Assembly: GCF_040807025.1 (NCBI RefSeq)
Contig: NC_090982.1
Span: forward strand, 89,591,463 to 89,655,462
DNA from: Struthio camelus
Taxonomy: Eukaryota; Chordata; Aves; Struthioniformes; Struthionidae
Reading direction: 5' to 3'
Length of the DNA stretch: 64,000 nucleotides
The notes under the pieces were generated by a model. It was not told the origin of the DNA. It saw only the letters and a program-made list of their open reading frames with translations, and searched no databases. Made by a program: the position numbers and the translations under genes. Position 1 is the stretch's first letter; every line of letters begins with the position of its first letter. This document shows, piece after piece, positions 32,386-47,300 of the stretch.

Positions 32386-35300
32386 CTGAAAGAAAAAGCA
32401 GAAGAGAACTCATAAAGTACTTACAATAGAAAACTAGCTAACTGGTTTCAGAAATATTTCTTTCACTTTGGGATAAAAGATTTTGCTCCTCTTCCACAGA
32501 GATTTCGGGAAACCAAACATAAATCACATCACAAAAATAGTGTATTGTATTCTCCATTCACAAAAGCATTGGAAGCATGACTACAGTTCCAACTTTGCAT
32601 CAGACACACGGAAAGAAAACATTCTGGATAGATGCCAGAAACTGAAAGAGCATAAAGTTGTTTTTCTTTAAATGCTTTAGCGGAAGCGTTCTGAAGCTTG
32701 GCAGCATCTGATCTGCCTAAAGACCATGACAGAAAAGGAAACATATGCAACTAAGCACTGAAAGAAACTGCTTGGAAATGGGATTACCTTTTCCCTTTGA
32801 CAAAGGATTAATTTATTTTCTTAATTGATACAAATACTGTGGCTCAACCACACACACATGGTAGAATCACAAGGGCACCGGAAAGAACTGAAGGGGATCG
32901 TATCCTCGTTTATCTTGGAAGCCATCTTTCCAGATGACAAATACATTGAAAATGCACTATCTCACCTTGTGGAGAAGCAGCCACGATAACAGTCAGCGCT
33001 ATCAGCAACTGTCCTCTTAAGTTAATACTACTTATCTGTCCACAGAGGCAACAGTGTTTTCTTTGTAGAGCACTGTAAGCCTTACTGCTTTCTGCAGCTG
33101 CTTTGGTCCCTACTCCTCCTCCTGTTGGAGGACAGGGGGAAAGGAAGACCACCAAACAAGCAGATGCTTATCCTCGAGAGTTCCCCACCACCACAGTTTT
33201 AATTTGAATATAATGACGTTACAATGAGGAGAAAGAGAACATAGCCAACATTCAGCCCAATCAGGCTTTGTTTAAAACCCCCTCCAAGACACGAGCAATA
33301 AACCTTCACCCCTCTCCTACACAACACAGTTTTTAGGCAAGCCTGACATTTAAGAAACTTCATGTATTTTCCTCAAATTATTCCATTAACATACCTCTGC
33401 AGTATTTGAACCTAGAATGCAGCTGAGAACCATAGGATATGTATCATATGCAAAGTTCACTGAGAAATCTGTATTTGTCTTGTCAGGTGGGATAAGTAGT
33501 TTTTAAACTACATATAGCAAAAAGAACTCAAATCCCAAATTACATCAGATTTTGTTAACCTATTAATAAACTTCAGCAAATCCGGCAGAGAACCACAAGG
33601 ATGGTAAGGGGCTAAAGCACATGCCTTAAGAGGAGAGGATGAGGGATCTGGAGTTGTTCAGCCTGGACAACAGAAGGCTTTTGCCCGCCACCCCCAAACT
33701 AACAGCAGCTTTCCAATACCCACAAGAAGGTTACTGAGGAGACAGAGATAGGCTTTTTACAGAGATGCACGTTATGAGAATGAGAGACAACAGTCCAAGT
33801 GAAACAGGGCAGATTCCCACTGGATATACAGGAGGGAAAAAAAAAAGAACACTTCATTACAGTAATTAAACATTAGAAGAGGGGTCTGGAGAGGTGGTGG
33901 ATTCTCCATCCTTAGAGGTCTTCAAGACCTGACTAACGTAAGCCTTAAGCAACTTAGTCCGAATTTGGTGTTGACTCTGCTTTGAGCAGAAGGCTGGAAT
34001 ATAGACTACCCAAGGTTCCTTCCAAGTTGAAGGACTGTTTGTTTTAAAGAACATTACCATAATCATACTATTTCAACTGCCTATCAAGTCAGAACTTCCA
34101 AAATCATTTCTCCCATTGCTGTCAAAGAAAAACATACTTACCTATACATGATATAACCAATGAATAACACTGTTTGCACTGCTACAAATATGAAGAAGTG
34201 CACTGTAGATAAACATGATGGAAAAGGTGGCAAGTCTGGACACTTGGATTTCTCATTAGATGGCTAAAAAACAAGAAAAACAGTATTTGAGAAAAGAGCA
34301 AACAAGACATGTCATCAAAACAGTTCTATTTATGAAACAAAACAAGATCTTTGTAATATGATCTAGAAATAAAACACAAGCAGAAAACGCAGAGGAAAAA
34401 ATGACAGCTACTTTGTGAGAAAGTCACGGTATAACACCCTGCCTCACTTCCCCCTTTCACCTTTATGTTTCTCAGATAAGCTGAATGACGTTAATCCAGG
34501 GGCTATAAGGGAAAGAATAAATTATTGGTAAATTATCCCAGAAATTAAAAAGCTTGCATGTGATCATAAACTATTTCAGTTTAACTACTACTTACACTAG
34601 GCTGAAGTGCTACCGAACGTGTGAACATCCATCTTCCATACTCAAGAGACTCTCAGCAGAGGCTAGGTTCCCCCTGATTAAACCCCTCTGGGCTCCTCCC
34701 TTCTGTGCAGATGCAGAGAGAGTCTCCTCTGCAAAGATTTTTCAGTGTCTAATATAGGTTAATTCATGCTGCAGCTTTTCATTCATTAAGCAGGTTTGTG
34801 TTCCCCAGCTACTCATTTTACAAAATGCATACGAATTTAATTATAATAGACAACCCTACATTTCTGCAACTTTTGACAACAACTGGCCACCAAGTTCAAG
34901 AACTGCTAGGTAGCAGGGCAAGTGCAAAAGAGCACCTAGAAAGCCTAATTGCTTGACCTTGTTTCCACAGGATATTAGAGTAAAAATCACGCTTTGTGCA
35001 AAACTTCTCATCAAGACAGATCATGATGGTAGGTCAAGGCAGAACAGTTTTAGTGAAGCAGCTTAATGAAGGATTAATAGCTCAGTAAATTGCATGCTGG
35101 CTCATCTCAGCCTTTTACTAACAGCCAGATAAAGAAGCACTATAGTCACACGTCACACTAACAGCACATAAATTACCATATTTCGTTGGACTAAATGCTC
35201 AATGTCCCTCTTTACTACATGAAGGTGTTCTTTGATGTCATTAAAGTGCTGAGTTGTTTCATAGACCCCCGCAGCAGATCCCGGATGTTGAGCTCCACTG

Positions 35301-38300
35301 ACCAGCCTCAGCGTGTCAGCCATGGAACTTCTGAAACAAGACAACACAACATCTTTCATCAAACACTTTTCCATAAACAGCATTTATACTGGACACCTTT
35401 TCGTCCATTAAAATTAGTCTGAAATACGTAGTTTCCCCAAAAGGTAGGACATATTTCTTATCTTCCAAGAACACCTATGAAGAAGCAGTTCCTTAACCAA
35501 ACTAATGTACTTTTTTTAAATTTAATTCCACACAGAGTTTGAATTTGTACAGTGCACCATGTCCCAAAATCATACTGAAAGCAAGATCTGGCAAATATTC
35601 TGTTACTAGACAACTGCTTTGCCTGAAGTCTAAAACAAGTGGTCTGAATCTGAGGCTATGGCCAAGGCTTTAGGATAAACACAGTATAATGCAATCTTTC
35701 AAGAAAACTAAAAGCTGTTCCAAAAAAAAAAAAAATCATGTAAGAAATAAAGAAGAGGCTTTAGGGATAAGAAAAGATTTAAATACATCCTTGTGTCATG
35801 ATTACCATTTATATGAGAAACTCATTTCCCATTTGCATTGTCATAATACTTAATACTGTCTTCACATGTATTCATTTTGCTGCTACAACAAATCAAATTA
35901 AATTCATAAAAAGTTGAGGCTCCATAACTAATTTTGCTTGAGCTAAACTAATCAATGGGGGAAAACATTTAATCTCTAATCAATATGTTTATATAATTTT
36001 TTGCTCCTATGATGACTCTTTTCAGTTGCAAAGAGGATTACACTACAGCTAAAGTATTTATCATGTGAATGTTAATCTCTTTGTTATTAACAGAATAAAC
36101 AATCAGAATGAATGTCTTTGGATTTCTTTTTAATTTACTTAAAACTTTACATTTTATTCAGATAAGAGCTTACTTTGATACCTTCAAGGTAAAGGCCTTG
36201 CTGATCAGCAATTAAACTTTCACTTGAAAAAAGGTAACCTGGCTTGAACACAATGTGTTGGGTAACTGGAACAGCAACACATAACCGTACTTGTCAGTGT
36301 TATATAAATTATATTATTGAATTTTTAACTGGCTCATATTCATTGTGAAAACTGCAAGTATCAAAACTTTACAAATAACCTTCATAAAGGTGCTGTCCAC
36401 CTTTAAGCTCTACATCAGTTGCTCTTCATGCCGTTAAATTTCAACTCAATTCCGTTTAGGGAAAAAAACAGGAAGAAAGAAAAAATAAACTCTTAAGGTC
36501 CCATATATATTAAAAAGCATTATGTCAGCTCTAAAAGTAAATACTGCAAGGCATGGGTATGCCGTTAGATTAGTTTCACAGCAGCTCTCTCTCCACTGTG
36601 GTAACTTTACATACAGCATGTTTAAATTACTTAAAGCAGCTTCATACTAAATTACACTGAATTAACCAACACTTCACAATTCTCTCAGGCTGCAGATACA
36701 CCACTGCAGCAAACTTAGCAATTACAGTCCCCGCTAAATGTTGGATTAACAATAAACTTCTCTTCCAACTGAAGATTACCAATTTTTCTCATGAAAATCG
36801 CACACAGACACACACACACAAAAAAAAAAAAATCAATGTAACATACTGCACTTCCACTCTTCTGCGTTTTCCCCACGTAACAAAGCAAGCTCGCCTCACT
36901 TGCGGAACAAAGGGATCCGGGAACCCCCCTTTTCCTTTCGTGTTTATGAAAGCTCAACCCCATTCCCAGCACATACCGGAAGATCAACCACCTTCCACAG
37001 TTACGTTTCCTGTAGTTCCAGATAACGTACCGCACTGGAAGCCAGACAGGTAGCCTCGCGCTCCTGCAAAACTCTCAGGATTTAGCTCAATAAGTTCATT
37101 TCTAAGGCTGCATAGTTACCAAAAATACACTTGTCTGCTTCTGCTTGCCACCGCAAACCACACTCGTCAAAGCAGCTCTCCTACCTTCTCTCAGGCTAGG
37201 TTTCTGGTTTTGGAGCAGTAGCATTTACACGTGCAAAATGAATGCAAAAAACAAAACAAGATGAAACACAAAAAACCACAAACACACCTGTGCTGAATTA
37301 AACTAGCATATACTTCATCCAGGAATTTTCTTTTTTTAGTTATTGTCATTGTATAGATTATTCAAAGTAAATTGCTTAATATTTACCTGTACTTTGAATT
37401 AGGGTTGTAATAACCTGTTTGAAAACAAAGTTTTCACTCTAAGAGTTTTTTGTTTTTTTTTTTTTTTTAAATAACCCATGTAAAATAAACACTTTGCTAT
37501 CATGACCACTGCCTAAAAAACGCTGATAGCAATGATGTCCATCCACATCCACCACGTTGTTTACTTTCCCCCACAATTTTCAGTGCTAGAGCACAATTAT
37601 ATGACTGATTTTGTACTTCTCCCTCCTTCTAATACCTTACATGTAAGGAACTGAAATCTGCACACCCGCCTTCCCCCAGAATGATCCACTTTTGTTGTTA
37701 AAAGCAAAATACCTTCCCTAAATAGACACGGCCTGTATCAAATTTAATTTACGTTACTTTTACATAAACAATATCATGCAGTTACTTTCTACTGTATAAA
37801 CACGCAAGATTCTTCTATAATCAGACGATTAAGAAATCCACAAATCTTGACAAGAAAATTACTTAGACAGTAAGTCCTTCTCCTCCGGGATGACCAACAA
37901 GGCAACAGCGGGCTGTTCATTTCTATCTATAAATGAAACATTTCTTTAATCTAAGAAAAATATTAAGATGATGTTACGCAAACTCATACCTAATAAATAG
38001 TCACTAGAAGGGCAGACTGCCAATGTTAACAAGAAAATCTAATTTGCTTGCTAGGTATAAAGATTTGTCAAGAATATTAACATAAGAGCTTTCCTGGAAG
38101 AACAAGTGCAAAAAAATGGAAGCACTCTAATCTTCATTCTACAAAAACCTGACCTACTTAAATGAATCACAAGAGGCTGCCTTTGAACTAATACTGGGGG
38201 AAACAAAACAAAAACAAAACAATTGCTTATACACTACAACATGAAGTTATAGGAATTTTTTCCCTCCTTTTCCTTAAACCAAAGATAATGACTGTCTGAA

Positions 38301-41300
38301 CTACTGTAAATAAAGGGTTAAAGCAACTTAAAGAAGTTTCAGCTAAAAAGAACAATTGTAAAACATTCCCAATGCAGTGTATAAACTTCCCTTTCAAATA
38401 CAGGACTTTTCTGAGGTCCATACGTTTTACCAGTATATCACCTTCAAGGTTAAGATCTGTATGTACATCAAGCGGTAACTTAGTTTGAAAAGGTACAGCA
38501 TATCTTTCAGACAATCATTTGAAATAACTGCATCTTAAAAATCAAAACTATTAAGTGCTTAGACACTTACAAGTATCCCTACAGATACAGAAGTTTCCCG
38601 AGAGCGTTAACTGGCAAAAAAAGTCCTCTGATAAAAGAACATGACAGTCTTAATCTAGAACAATTAGATTCCAACAAGTTACATAAGTGTCACACAACTG
38701 AGTTCATCTAGGCAAGGAACTAGGTCTGCACCAGTCAGTCTCCTTTAACGTGATTACCTCCTACAGCAAAAAATACTGATGTATCGTTTGATAGACGCAA
38801 GTCATCACTAATTAATTTAGACCATAAAACATTCACCCTTAGAACAACAAAAACTATTTCTAAATAGTGAAATGAGAGCACGCAGCACACATGTAAAGGG
38901 CAGGTACTTCCATCACAGTACAGTTTTAAAACATTTTTACTGTTTCTAATCTACCCCACAAGAAATCAGGACAAGATTAACAAAAGGGTCTACACAATAC
39001 AATAGCATGTGAAAAACAAAACAAAACAATACAGCCTGCCTTCACTAGACAATGTAAATGAAAGTAATTTAATGTTAGCATAGTCTTCTCTACATAATTT
39101 TTTTTTATTGTGCAAGCACCACATGACAATTTCTCTTATTATCTAACAAACTAAGAAATTTTTAGTCATAGTCAAGTTTTCAGTACATCCAAGAATGGAG
39201 ACTATACAACCTCTCTGGGCAACCTGCTCCACTGTTCAACCACTTCCACAATAAAAAAAAGTTTTCTTACGTCCAAGTGGAGTTTTCTATATTTCAATTT
39301 GTGCCCATTGCCTGTCATTCTGTCACTGGACACCACTGACAAGAGCCTGGCTCAATCTCCTTTATCCTCTCCCCTCCTCTTCATGTAGTTATACCCATTG
39401 CTAAGGTCCCCCCTGTGCCTTCTCCTCTCCAGGCTAAACAAGCCCAGCTCCCTCAGCCTATGACAGATGCTCCAGGCCCTTAAGCATCTTTGTGACTCTT
39501 TGCCGGACTCGCTCCAGTCTGTCCATGACTTTCTTGTACTGGGAGCTCAGAGACTGGACACAGCAATCCAGGTGTGGCCTCACCAGGGCTGAGTAGGAGG
39601 GAGCAACAAACAAACAAAGAAAATCATCTCCCTCAACCTGCTGGCCTCAACCTCTTCCTAACGCAGCCCGGATGTTGCTTTGGGGCAGAAAAGGCCAACA
39701 GCGTTGCTGACCCACGTCCAAGCTCTTGTCCACTAGGACTCCCAGGTGCTGTCCTGTAAAGCTGCTCTCCAGCTGGTCAACTCCCAGCCTGTACTGGTTG
39801 AAGGGGTTCTTCTTTCCTAGGTGCAGGACTTGGCACTTGCTGAACTTCATGAGGTTCCTCTGAGCCCATTTCTCCAGCCTGTCCAGGTCCCCCCACCGAA
39901 CAGCAACACAACCAGCTGATGTATCAGCCTCTCCTCCCACTTTTGTATAGTCTGAGGGTGCACTCTGTCCCACTATCCAGGTCATTAATGAAAATGTTGA
40001 GCAGTATTGGCTCCTGGGGGACACCACTAGTGACTGGCCTCCAGCTGGACTTTCTGCTGTTGATCACAACCCTTTGGAGCGTGGCAGTTCAGCCAGGTTT
40101 TTCTAGCTACTTCAGTCTTCCCCCTCCACCCCCAAAACTCTCAGAAACAGAACCAGCTTTTCAAGTATTCCACGCAAGAATGCTGCCCAGTGAAAATGGC
40201 GGGTTTGTTTTTTGGTTTTTGGGGGTTTTTTTTGGTGAGGCCATTAAGTACTTTCCATATCTGGCCCTTGTTTCAAATGCCTTTAACAAACAATGTTCTC
40301 TTAAGGCCTATCCCTACTCCTGCTGGTGAACTGAAGGGTGAGGGTTCTGTTGTTATTTTAATTACACACAAAGTTTGATCGACAATAGAAGTAAAAAAAA
40401 AAAAAAAAGATCGTTCCAACGCTTGCACAGATCCGGGAATGCTAAGAGACTTGGCCATTAACACAGAACAACTGCGAATACAAATTGCTAACACTGACAG
40501 ACCACCGTGGAACATAATCAATATGTGTGCTTCAGGCAGCTGTAGCAAAGGCAGGGGGGGAAAAAAAAGCCAAAAAACCCCAGTATTTTATTTATGTGTC
40601 TAGATGGAAGAAAGAACTTACTCTTCTAAAAAAAGAATATTTAAAAATATATGTGGGTGTGGGGAGAGAGACAGAGATCTATAGAGAGACAGAGAGATCA
40701 ACAAATCTCAGCAACTCTATTACCTGTGCAGACATTTTTATTTGTGCAAAACTACTTATCAGACTTACCCACAAGCCTTAACACGTTTTGTGTGGCCTTA
40801 TTTAGAGTAAATATCTTTGTGCGAGTGTTTTTGTTTTCATTATATCAGAAGAATAGATAGGGTATATGGACAAGATACTCCAGCTGTTGTGTTTGTTTGT
40901 TTGAGTTCACCGGCTACAAGTTGACAGCATTTACGTTCCAACGCTCCAAAGTCACAAGAACAAGTTTCCATGAGGCACCATATTATCATATCAGCAGTTC
41001 TACAGAAACTGACTGTTCTTAGAGACTCTGTACTTGCTTGTTGAGGTTGAATGTGATGATAAATGAGGCAAATTAGGGGCATAGCCACCATAGGAAGATG
41101 AACTATATACATTATATATACACACACATACACACTTTTTTTTTTTAAATACAGAACTTGAATGTATGCAGACAGTCACCACTAAGGAACTGACACACAG
41201 ACATTTCAAGTTTGTCAAAACTCTCCTACTGAAATAATAAATGGGACTAAAAAGGTAGAAAATGATACAAAATGCAAAATAAGGTCTTAACATTTAGAAA

Positions 41301-44300
41301 GTGTTTACCTCATTTCATTCACTTGTCTAAGGACCTCTTCTTGAGTTTTCACAACTGCATCAATCTCTTGCTGGGAAATCTGGGTGGAGGGTGGAAGCAG
41401 TAAAGATCAACATATCTTGGGAAAAGCAAATCGATAACGCTTTTGAAATTAGTTTGAGCTTTCAACCACGGTATATTTTTGGAATTCACCTGTCCTTGTT
41501 GATCTGGAACACCAGCTCCTCTTTTGGCAATCTCATCTGTCACTGCAGAGACATATCTCCTCTGCTCATCCAGAATCATATCCAATTGCCTATTAAGCTG
41601 TTTGATTTCAAGATGAATCCGATTCTGTCCTTCAAAGATTTGCCTCAGTTCACGATCACTCACAGTTTCAAAAAGATCATCAGCTGACAAGAAAAAAAAG
41701 AACAGGTAATTCTTACATGCATTGCTCTTATGTCGCATTTTATGATTTTTCTTGTACCTTAAAGTTTTCACATAGATACACTTTTTCCAGTGAGTTAATA
41801 TGCTACTTCTGCAGTGGCTATTTATCCCCATTGCCAAGGCTAGGGATACCAAAATGGCATTAGAGAAACTGAACAGAGAAAACCACACACATTCAAACCC
41901 AGACTTCACCTTGTAGAGTTCCTATTCTACTATTCAGGTAATGTGCAACATAAAAATGGAGGTGAGATGCTGTTATTATCAGGAGACAGCTACCTTTGCA
42001 TAAGCTAGTGTCCTATTAACATCAAGATTCTCTCTGAACAGAGGTGCAGGTATTAAGTGAGAGAAACTTTTAAAAAAGTAGCTTGAGATAAAAAGGTGAC
42101 TTTGCACATTTTGAGTGAATTCTTTCCCAGCTGCAACAGGAGAAAGAAAAGCCCAAAAGACTTTGTGGCAAAAAGGTAGCCATTTATTAGCAAAGTAAGG
42201 TTGGCAATATCTCAGCAGGACAGTATTTTCAACACAGATGATGTTAGAATAGTGTAGAACCTCTAAAGTAAGATCAGAAGCTTAACGCAGCAAAGAACAG
42301 TCATAACTTACTACTTTAACTACATAAATCCATTCTGACAACCCGACGTTTCAGGTCTAGATGACGAAAGTATGTTCCTCATGTGTGTGCATTTAAATAC
42401 AGCTAATTCAATCCACAACAATAAGAAACAGACCAATAAGATTAGCTTTCAAATATATTTTCAAATAACCAAAAAAAACAACATGCTCCCTTAAATCATC
42501 ACTTTACTAAGGGCTACATGACCACTCCCTCCTACTGTCCCTCATCATGGACCCTCATCATTCTCATTAAGTTTCTTTTCATTTGTTTTGTTCTCAATGC
42601 AGACATGACAAAGGAACGTTGTATTTCAGAAAGCACTTCACAAAAGACCAAAGATTTTTAAATAAGGTAAACAACATCAGTAAGAGCATAGCAAGATCAG
42701 CATTTCACAGTATCGGGCCCTAGTTTGGAGTACCCTGGAAAACATAGGTTTTCCTTGACAATTGAAGAACTGCTCAAATAACTTGCCTGGCTGTCCTTGC
42801 ACATCAGGATGTTCCTTCTGAAATTCCTCTTTCTTTTTATCCAGTTCTTGCTGAAAGTGTTCAAACTCCTCTTGATACTTCTCTTTATCTTTTTGAGGAA
42901 TTTCTGCATCTGGTGTAGGCTTTAAAATGTTATCAAAAGGAGAAAGAGAGATTTTTATCACTATCAGTCTTTAAAGCTCTCAAAGACTCCTATATAACTC
43001 ATTCTCCAACAAGACTGTCTAGATTTCAGTTTTTAGGAGAAGTAACAGACTAGTGGAGCACCCTGATATTAAGCTGAACTGAGGAATCAGAAGTTTCCAT
43101 GGAGACCCACAGCTTTTTCCTGATGCATCTGTACTTTGTGATCAGAAAGAAATGAAGTTTTACTGCTAAAAAGCATCTATTCTTGTATGCAGTTGCTCTA
43201 GAGGAATGGGAAGCTGAAAGTAAAACAGATTAATTGTCCAAAGTATACTGTATTAAAGTATACTCCCAGTTGTTAGATTAAAACAAAACACGCAAGGAAA
43301 ACAGCAGGATTTGTTTGTTGATTCAGTGTTGCTTCAAGAATCCTAGTCTTGAAACCGTAACTCTTACTGAACCACTACAGTATTAGTCTCATTTTTCCAC
43401 AAGAGACGATAGCACAGCTACATGCCAAAATTCAAAAGCAGTGAAGCTAAGTATGATTTTAGAAGAAATGCCATCATATGGTGCTACATATAAAAAAAAT
43501 ACACAATACCATGTTTTACTAATTACACATAAAGATGCTTACTACTTCCTTGCCAGGTTCAGTCAGCTGGAAGGTCAGAAAAGACAGGACATCATGGTCA
43601 TCTGTATTTTTAAAAAAAAAAAGTGTATATGTATATTGAATAACTTGTTAATTGCTATTGCTACAAGTTAAAAACATTAATTATATTCATACTCTTCAAA
43701 CTCTCAAGTCAAGCCTGTATTTGCAAAGGATCTTCAGCCAATAGCGTCTTCCCAAAGTCCTCCCAAAAGCTTGGGCAGTAGGGAATGAGACTGTACAATG
43801 TCTTTGTCAGGCCAAAGCATTTCTGCTCTGGCCAGGAAAAAGCCTAAGCATATCAGTACTTTGCAAATGGGTGAGGATTAGTTACTCTATCATCGACCAC
43901 AATCAGTATAATGGATCAACACTAGCAGTAATAAAGCTCTTTTCAAGCCTTGCAAATCACAACACAGTTTGGCACAATTCTTAACGTTTTCCCTCCACCT
44001 CAAAAACTGATCTCCAGAGTTAGTTAAAAGCCTTGGGGTAGAATTGATTTACATCAGTTTAAGGCTCACATGCAAAACATAACACACGTAACTGCATCAC
44101 AATGATGGCTCTGCAGTTTGGACAGTTGTTTGTCAGGTAGTAGAAAGAGGTCAGTAATTCGTTTCATCTATGCCAAACAGTTACTGCCAGGGTGGCCCAG
44201 GTTTTTGCTCTTAAGCCAGTGACATTCTTTCACATCAAATATCTTATCACTGACAACAAGGTTCACTGGAATTTTAAACATCAGTTGCTAAACTGATTTT

Positions 44301-47300
44301 TACTAAAAGCTTTAGCTGTACATATTTTCTCATTTGTTTTGTAGCTAATCTAATGCAGCACCCAAATATAGTCAGTGAGGAGCTATGTTACCTGCAAGCC
44401 CCCCTGTGGCTGCAGATATTCCAAAATATCCTTGTGATGGCAACACCATATCTTCCACTTTTGCACAAAATTCATAATCTTCCTTATCTGGAGTAAAGCC
44501 ATTGTTAATTAACACCTGGAAAGAAAAATGCATATAATTTTTACTACATAAATCCATGTGTGTTAATTGCTTTGGCCATGTACAACAATGGCCAAAAATA
44601 CAACTTATTAGGCAACCTAGCAGCTAATGCTAGAAATAAAGAATTATTTCATTTCAAAAATGCACTTTTAAAAATAAAATACATAAGCTTGCCTTAAAAA
44701 AAAAAAAGAAGGAAAAAAAGGCCTGTTTCAAAGTTCAGCATGAACAAAACTCAACATTTTCTATTCTTAAGAGCACGTACTGTGTAAAATTCAGAGATGT
44801 ATACAAAGGTATTCTTTTCAGTTATAAGCAGCAGCAAAAAAAAATTCATGTGCGAAAAACTGATCAAGTTCTAGTATTATCAACTTTGGTTCAAGAAATC
44901 TCTGACTCGCAGATCACTGAAGGCCAGTCTGTCAGTGACACTTTTGTATAGGATACTGGCCAACACAGACTTTCGGTCTGATCTAGTAGAGTCACTCCTC
45001 TTAACGATCTGACTTTGACTCTAAGCTTAGACAGAGTCTCTCTTCCTCCACAGACGCATTCACAGAACGGCTAAGGTTAGTCGCACTGTTTGTGTCAGGA
45101 GTTCCTAGATAAACCATCAAGGACAAGGCACGTGCGCAAAGGGGAAAAAATCCAAGTTTTTTCATTCACGAGTAACAAACAGCCTAGACCATTACGACAC
45201 AGTACGGTGTCCATCTTCTCTTAGATGCCCTCATGTTTACTTTTAGATACACTTTTACTACAAAATGGCAGCTGCTTTAACTGGCTAATATCTATGAATA
45301 GTATGGTTTTAGCTGATACCAGAAGCCAGAAAAGAAACATTTCATTTCACAGGGGTCTCAACCCAGCACCATGTATTTTTCTGTCCTCCTCTGGACAGCA
45401 TTCATAACAATCTGAATAGTTTTTAAGTAGTCTTGGGCACTCCCCTACACCAGTGATTTTTCCATGTTTTCCAGTGTTCAGAGCCTTAGTAGTTCTTGGA
45501 GGTGGGAAGCCTCAAATAGCAAATTTAAATCTACTGCCATCGAGCTTCGCTTTTAGTCACATTTCAGGAACCTCTTACAATCAGCTGGCGAAGCCTCAGC
45601 AACTGTCAGACCAACACAAGAAATATTGTTCTAGTTCAGGGGCTGCCCGACCACTTGGAAGCTGAGGAACAGACGCTGGCTCTGGGACACCTCTGTAGGC
45701 CAGTCAACATCAACAGAAGGGTCTGAAGATATATGGGTACACTAGCAGGGCTGACCTGTAAGTAAGATCCGAAGATCAAAATCAAAAGATCAGTAATACC
45801 TGCCAAAACAGCTCAGGAAACTACAGATGCACTAGTACAGCTAAAAGAATTTGTCCAGTGTTTGAACACGCTGCACTGCGCTCCAGCTTCTACTGCTGAG
45901 CTCATCATTTTCAAAAGTACTGCGATTAGCATATGGGGTTATTTGGGGTTTTGAAAGAGTTACAACAATCTCACACTTAAAAAGCAGAGAGACATGAGTT
46001 ACTATGTTATTTCAGAGTACTTACAGTCAATGTTTTTTGGTAGTATGTAATCTTTGCCCGGACAGGATAGGGCTTGTTACGGAAGTCTCTCTGACAGTAT
46101 GCCAGTGCTTGCGTGGAACCATCACTATGAAAGAAGACAACTTGTATAAACCTATATTTTATGATTTACCCACCAAGACAAAAAGCATCAAGGCATCATC
46201 AGTAAGAAGCACCACGCTAACTTTTCAAAATGCAAAAGCTACCCCACAAGTGCACTGAGCTTTCCTAAAGCTCTGCGATCAAAAGTACTAGATGTTTACG
46301 CAGGACACAATACAGATAGAAAGCAGTAACAGGGAAGTTTGCACGCTTCTAGAATATATGCCTGCACCTGTGAATTGAGACTGAAACAACTAGCCTGGAC
46401 TGCACCAAGTAAGCTGGAAACATCTCTTCTCAGACAGCTCAAAGAGATGTTAATGGCGCTGCTGACAATAAACCATTAGGAGCCAAAATTAAATGAATAA
46501 ATTTCACTAACAACCAATCAGATGTCAGCTAGTCATTCTCAGTAGTTCCTAGCAGCGTGTGGCTAACAATAAGCAATGAAAAGGCAAAAAATCTCTGCCT
46601 CCATTTATCCAAGTTAACACATTCCCTAAGGACACGTACCATTTAAATATCCATCAGTTGCTCATTTCTGTGCTGCTACTGCCAAGATAGTGTTTTAATT
46701 AAAATAAAACCTCAAATTTAAAGGAATGCAGATGAACAACAACATTCTGTATAAAATAAACTTTTACACTTTTTCCTCAAAGAAGGAAATCTATGCTTTC
46801 AGAATGCAGTTTCTCATCAGTACTTACTAAATACCGATACTCCTATGCATGCAACATATTACTTCGTTTATTATTATTATTAGTGGAAAAAACACCTAGA
46901 GTTTCGCACAACATTTCACCATTCAAAACTTTATTTTCAATGTTAGTTTAGTGGTAGATATTTACTTACTTCTGATGGTCATACGAAAGTTTTCCATTGT
47001 TGCCTACAACAATCACACCAGGATTATTTTTCTATTAAAAAAAAAAAAAAAAAAGGTGAAATGATACACAAAATCACTGATTGCCTTTCTGTGATTACAG
47101 CATATAAAGACATTAGGCTACAGACACACTGCAGGTGTTTTATTCCCGTGTAGTCCCGATGCACAGAAAGTAAAAGGACTGAAATAGCTCTGTGTCAGGC
47201 TGCACGCTTTGCGAGAGATGGCTACGTTCTTTGTATAGTTAGGGGTGAAAAAACAAATGAAGTTTACGGATGTACTAATTACCATCATTTGACAAATACA

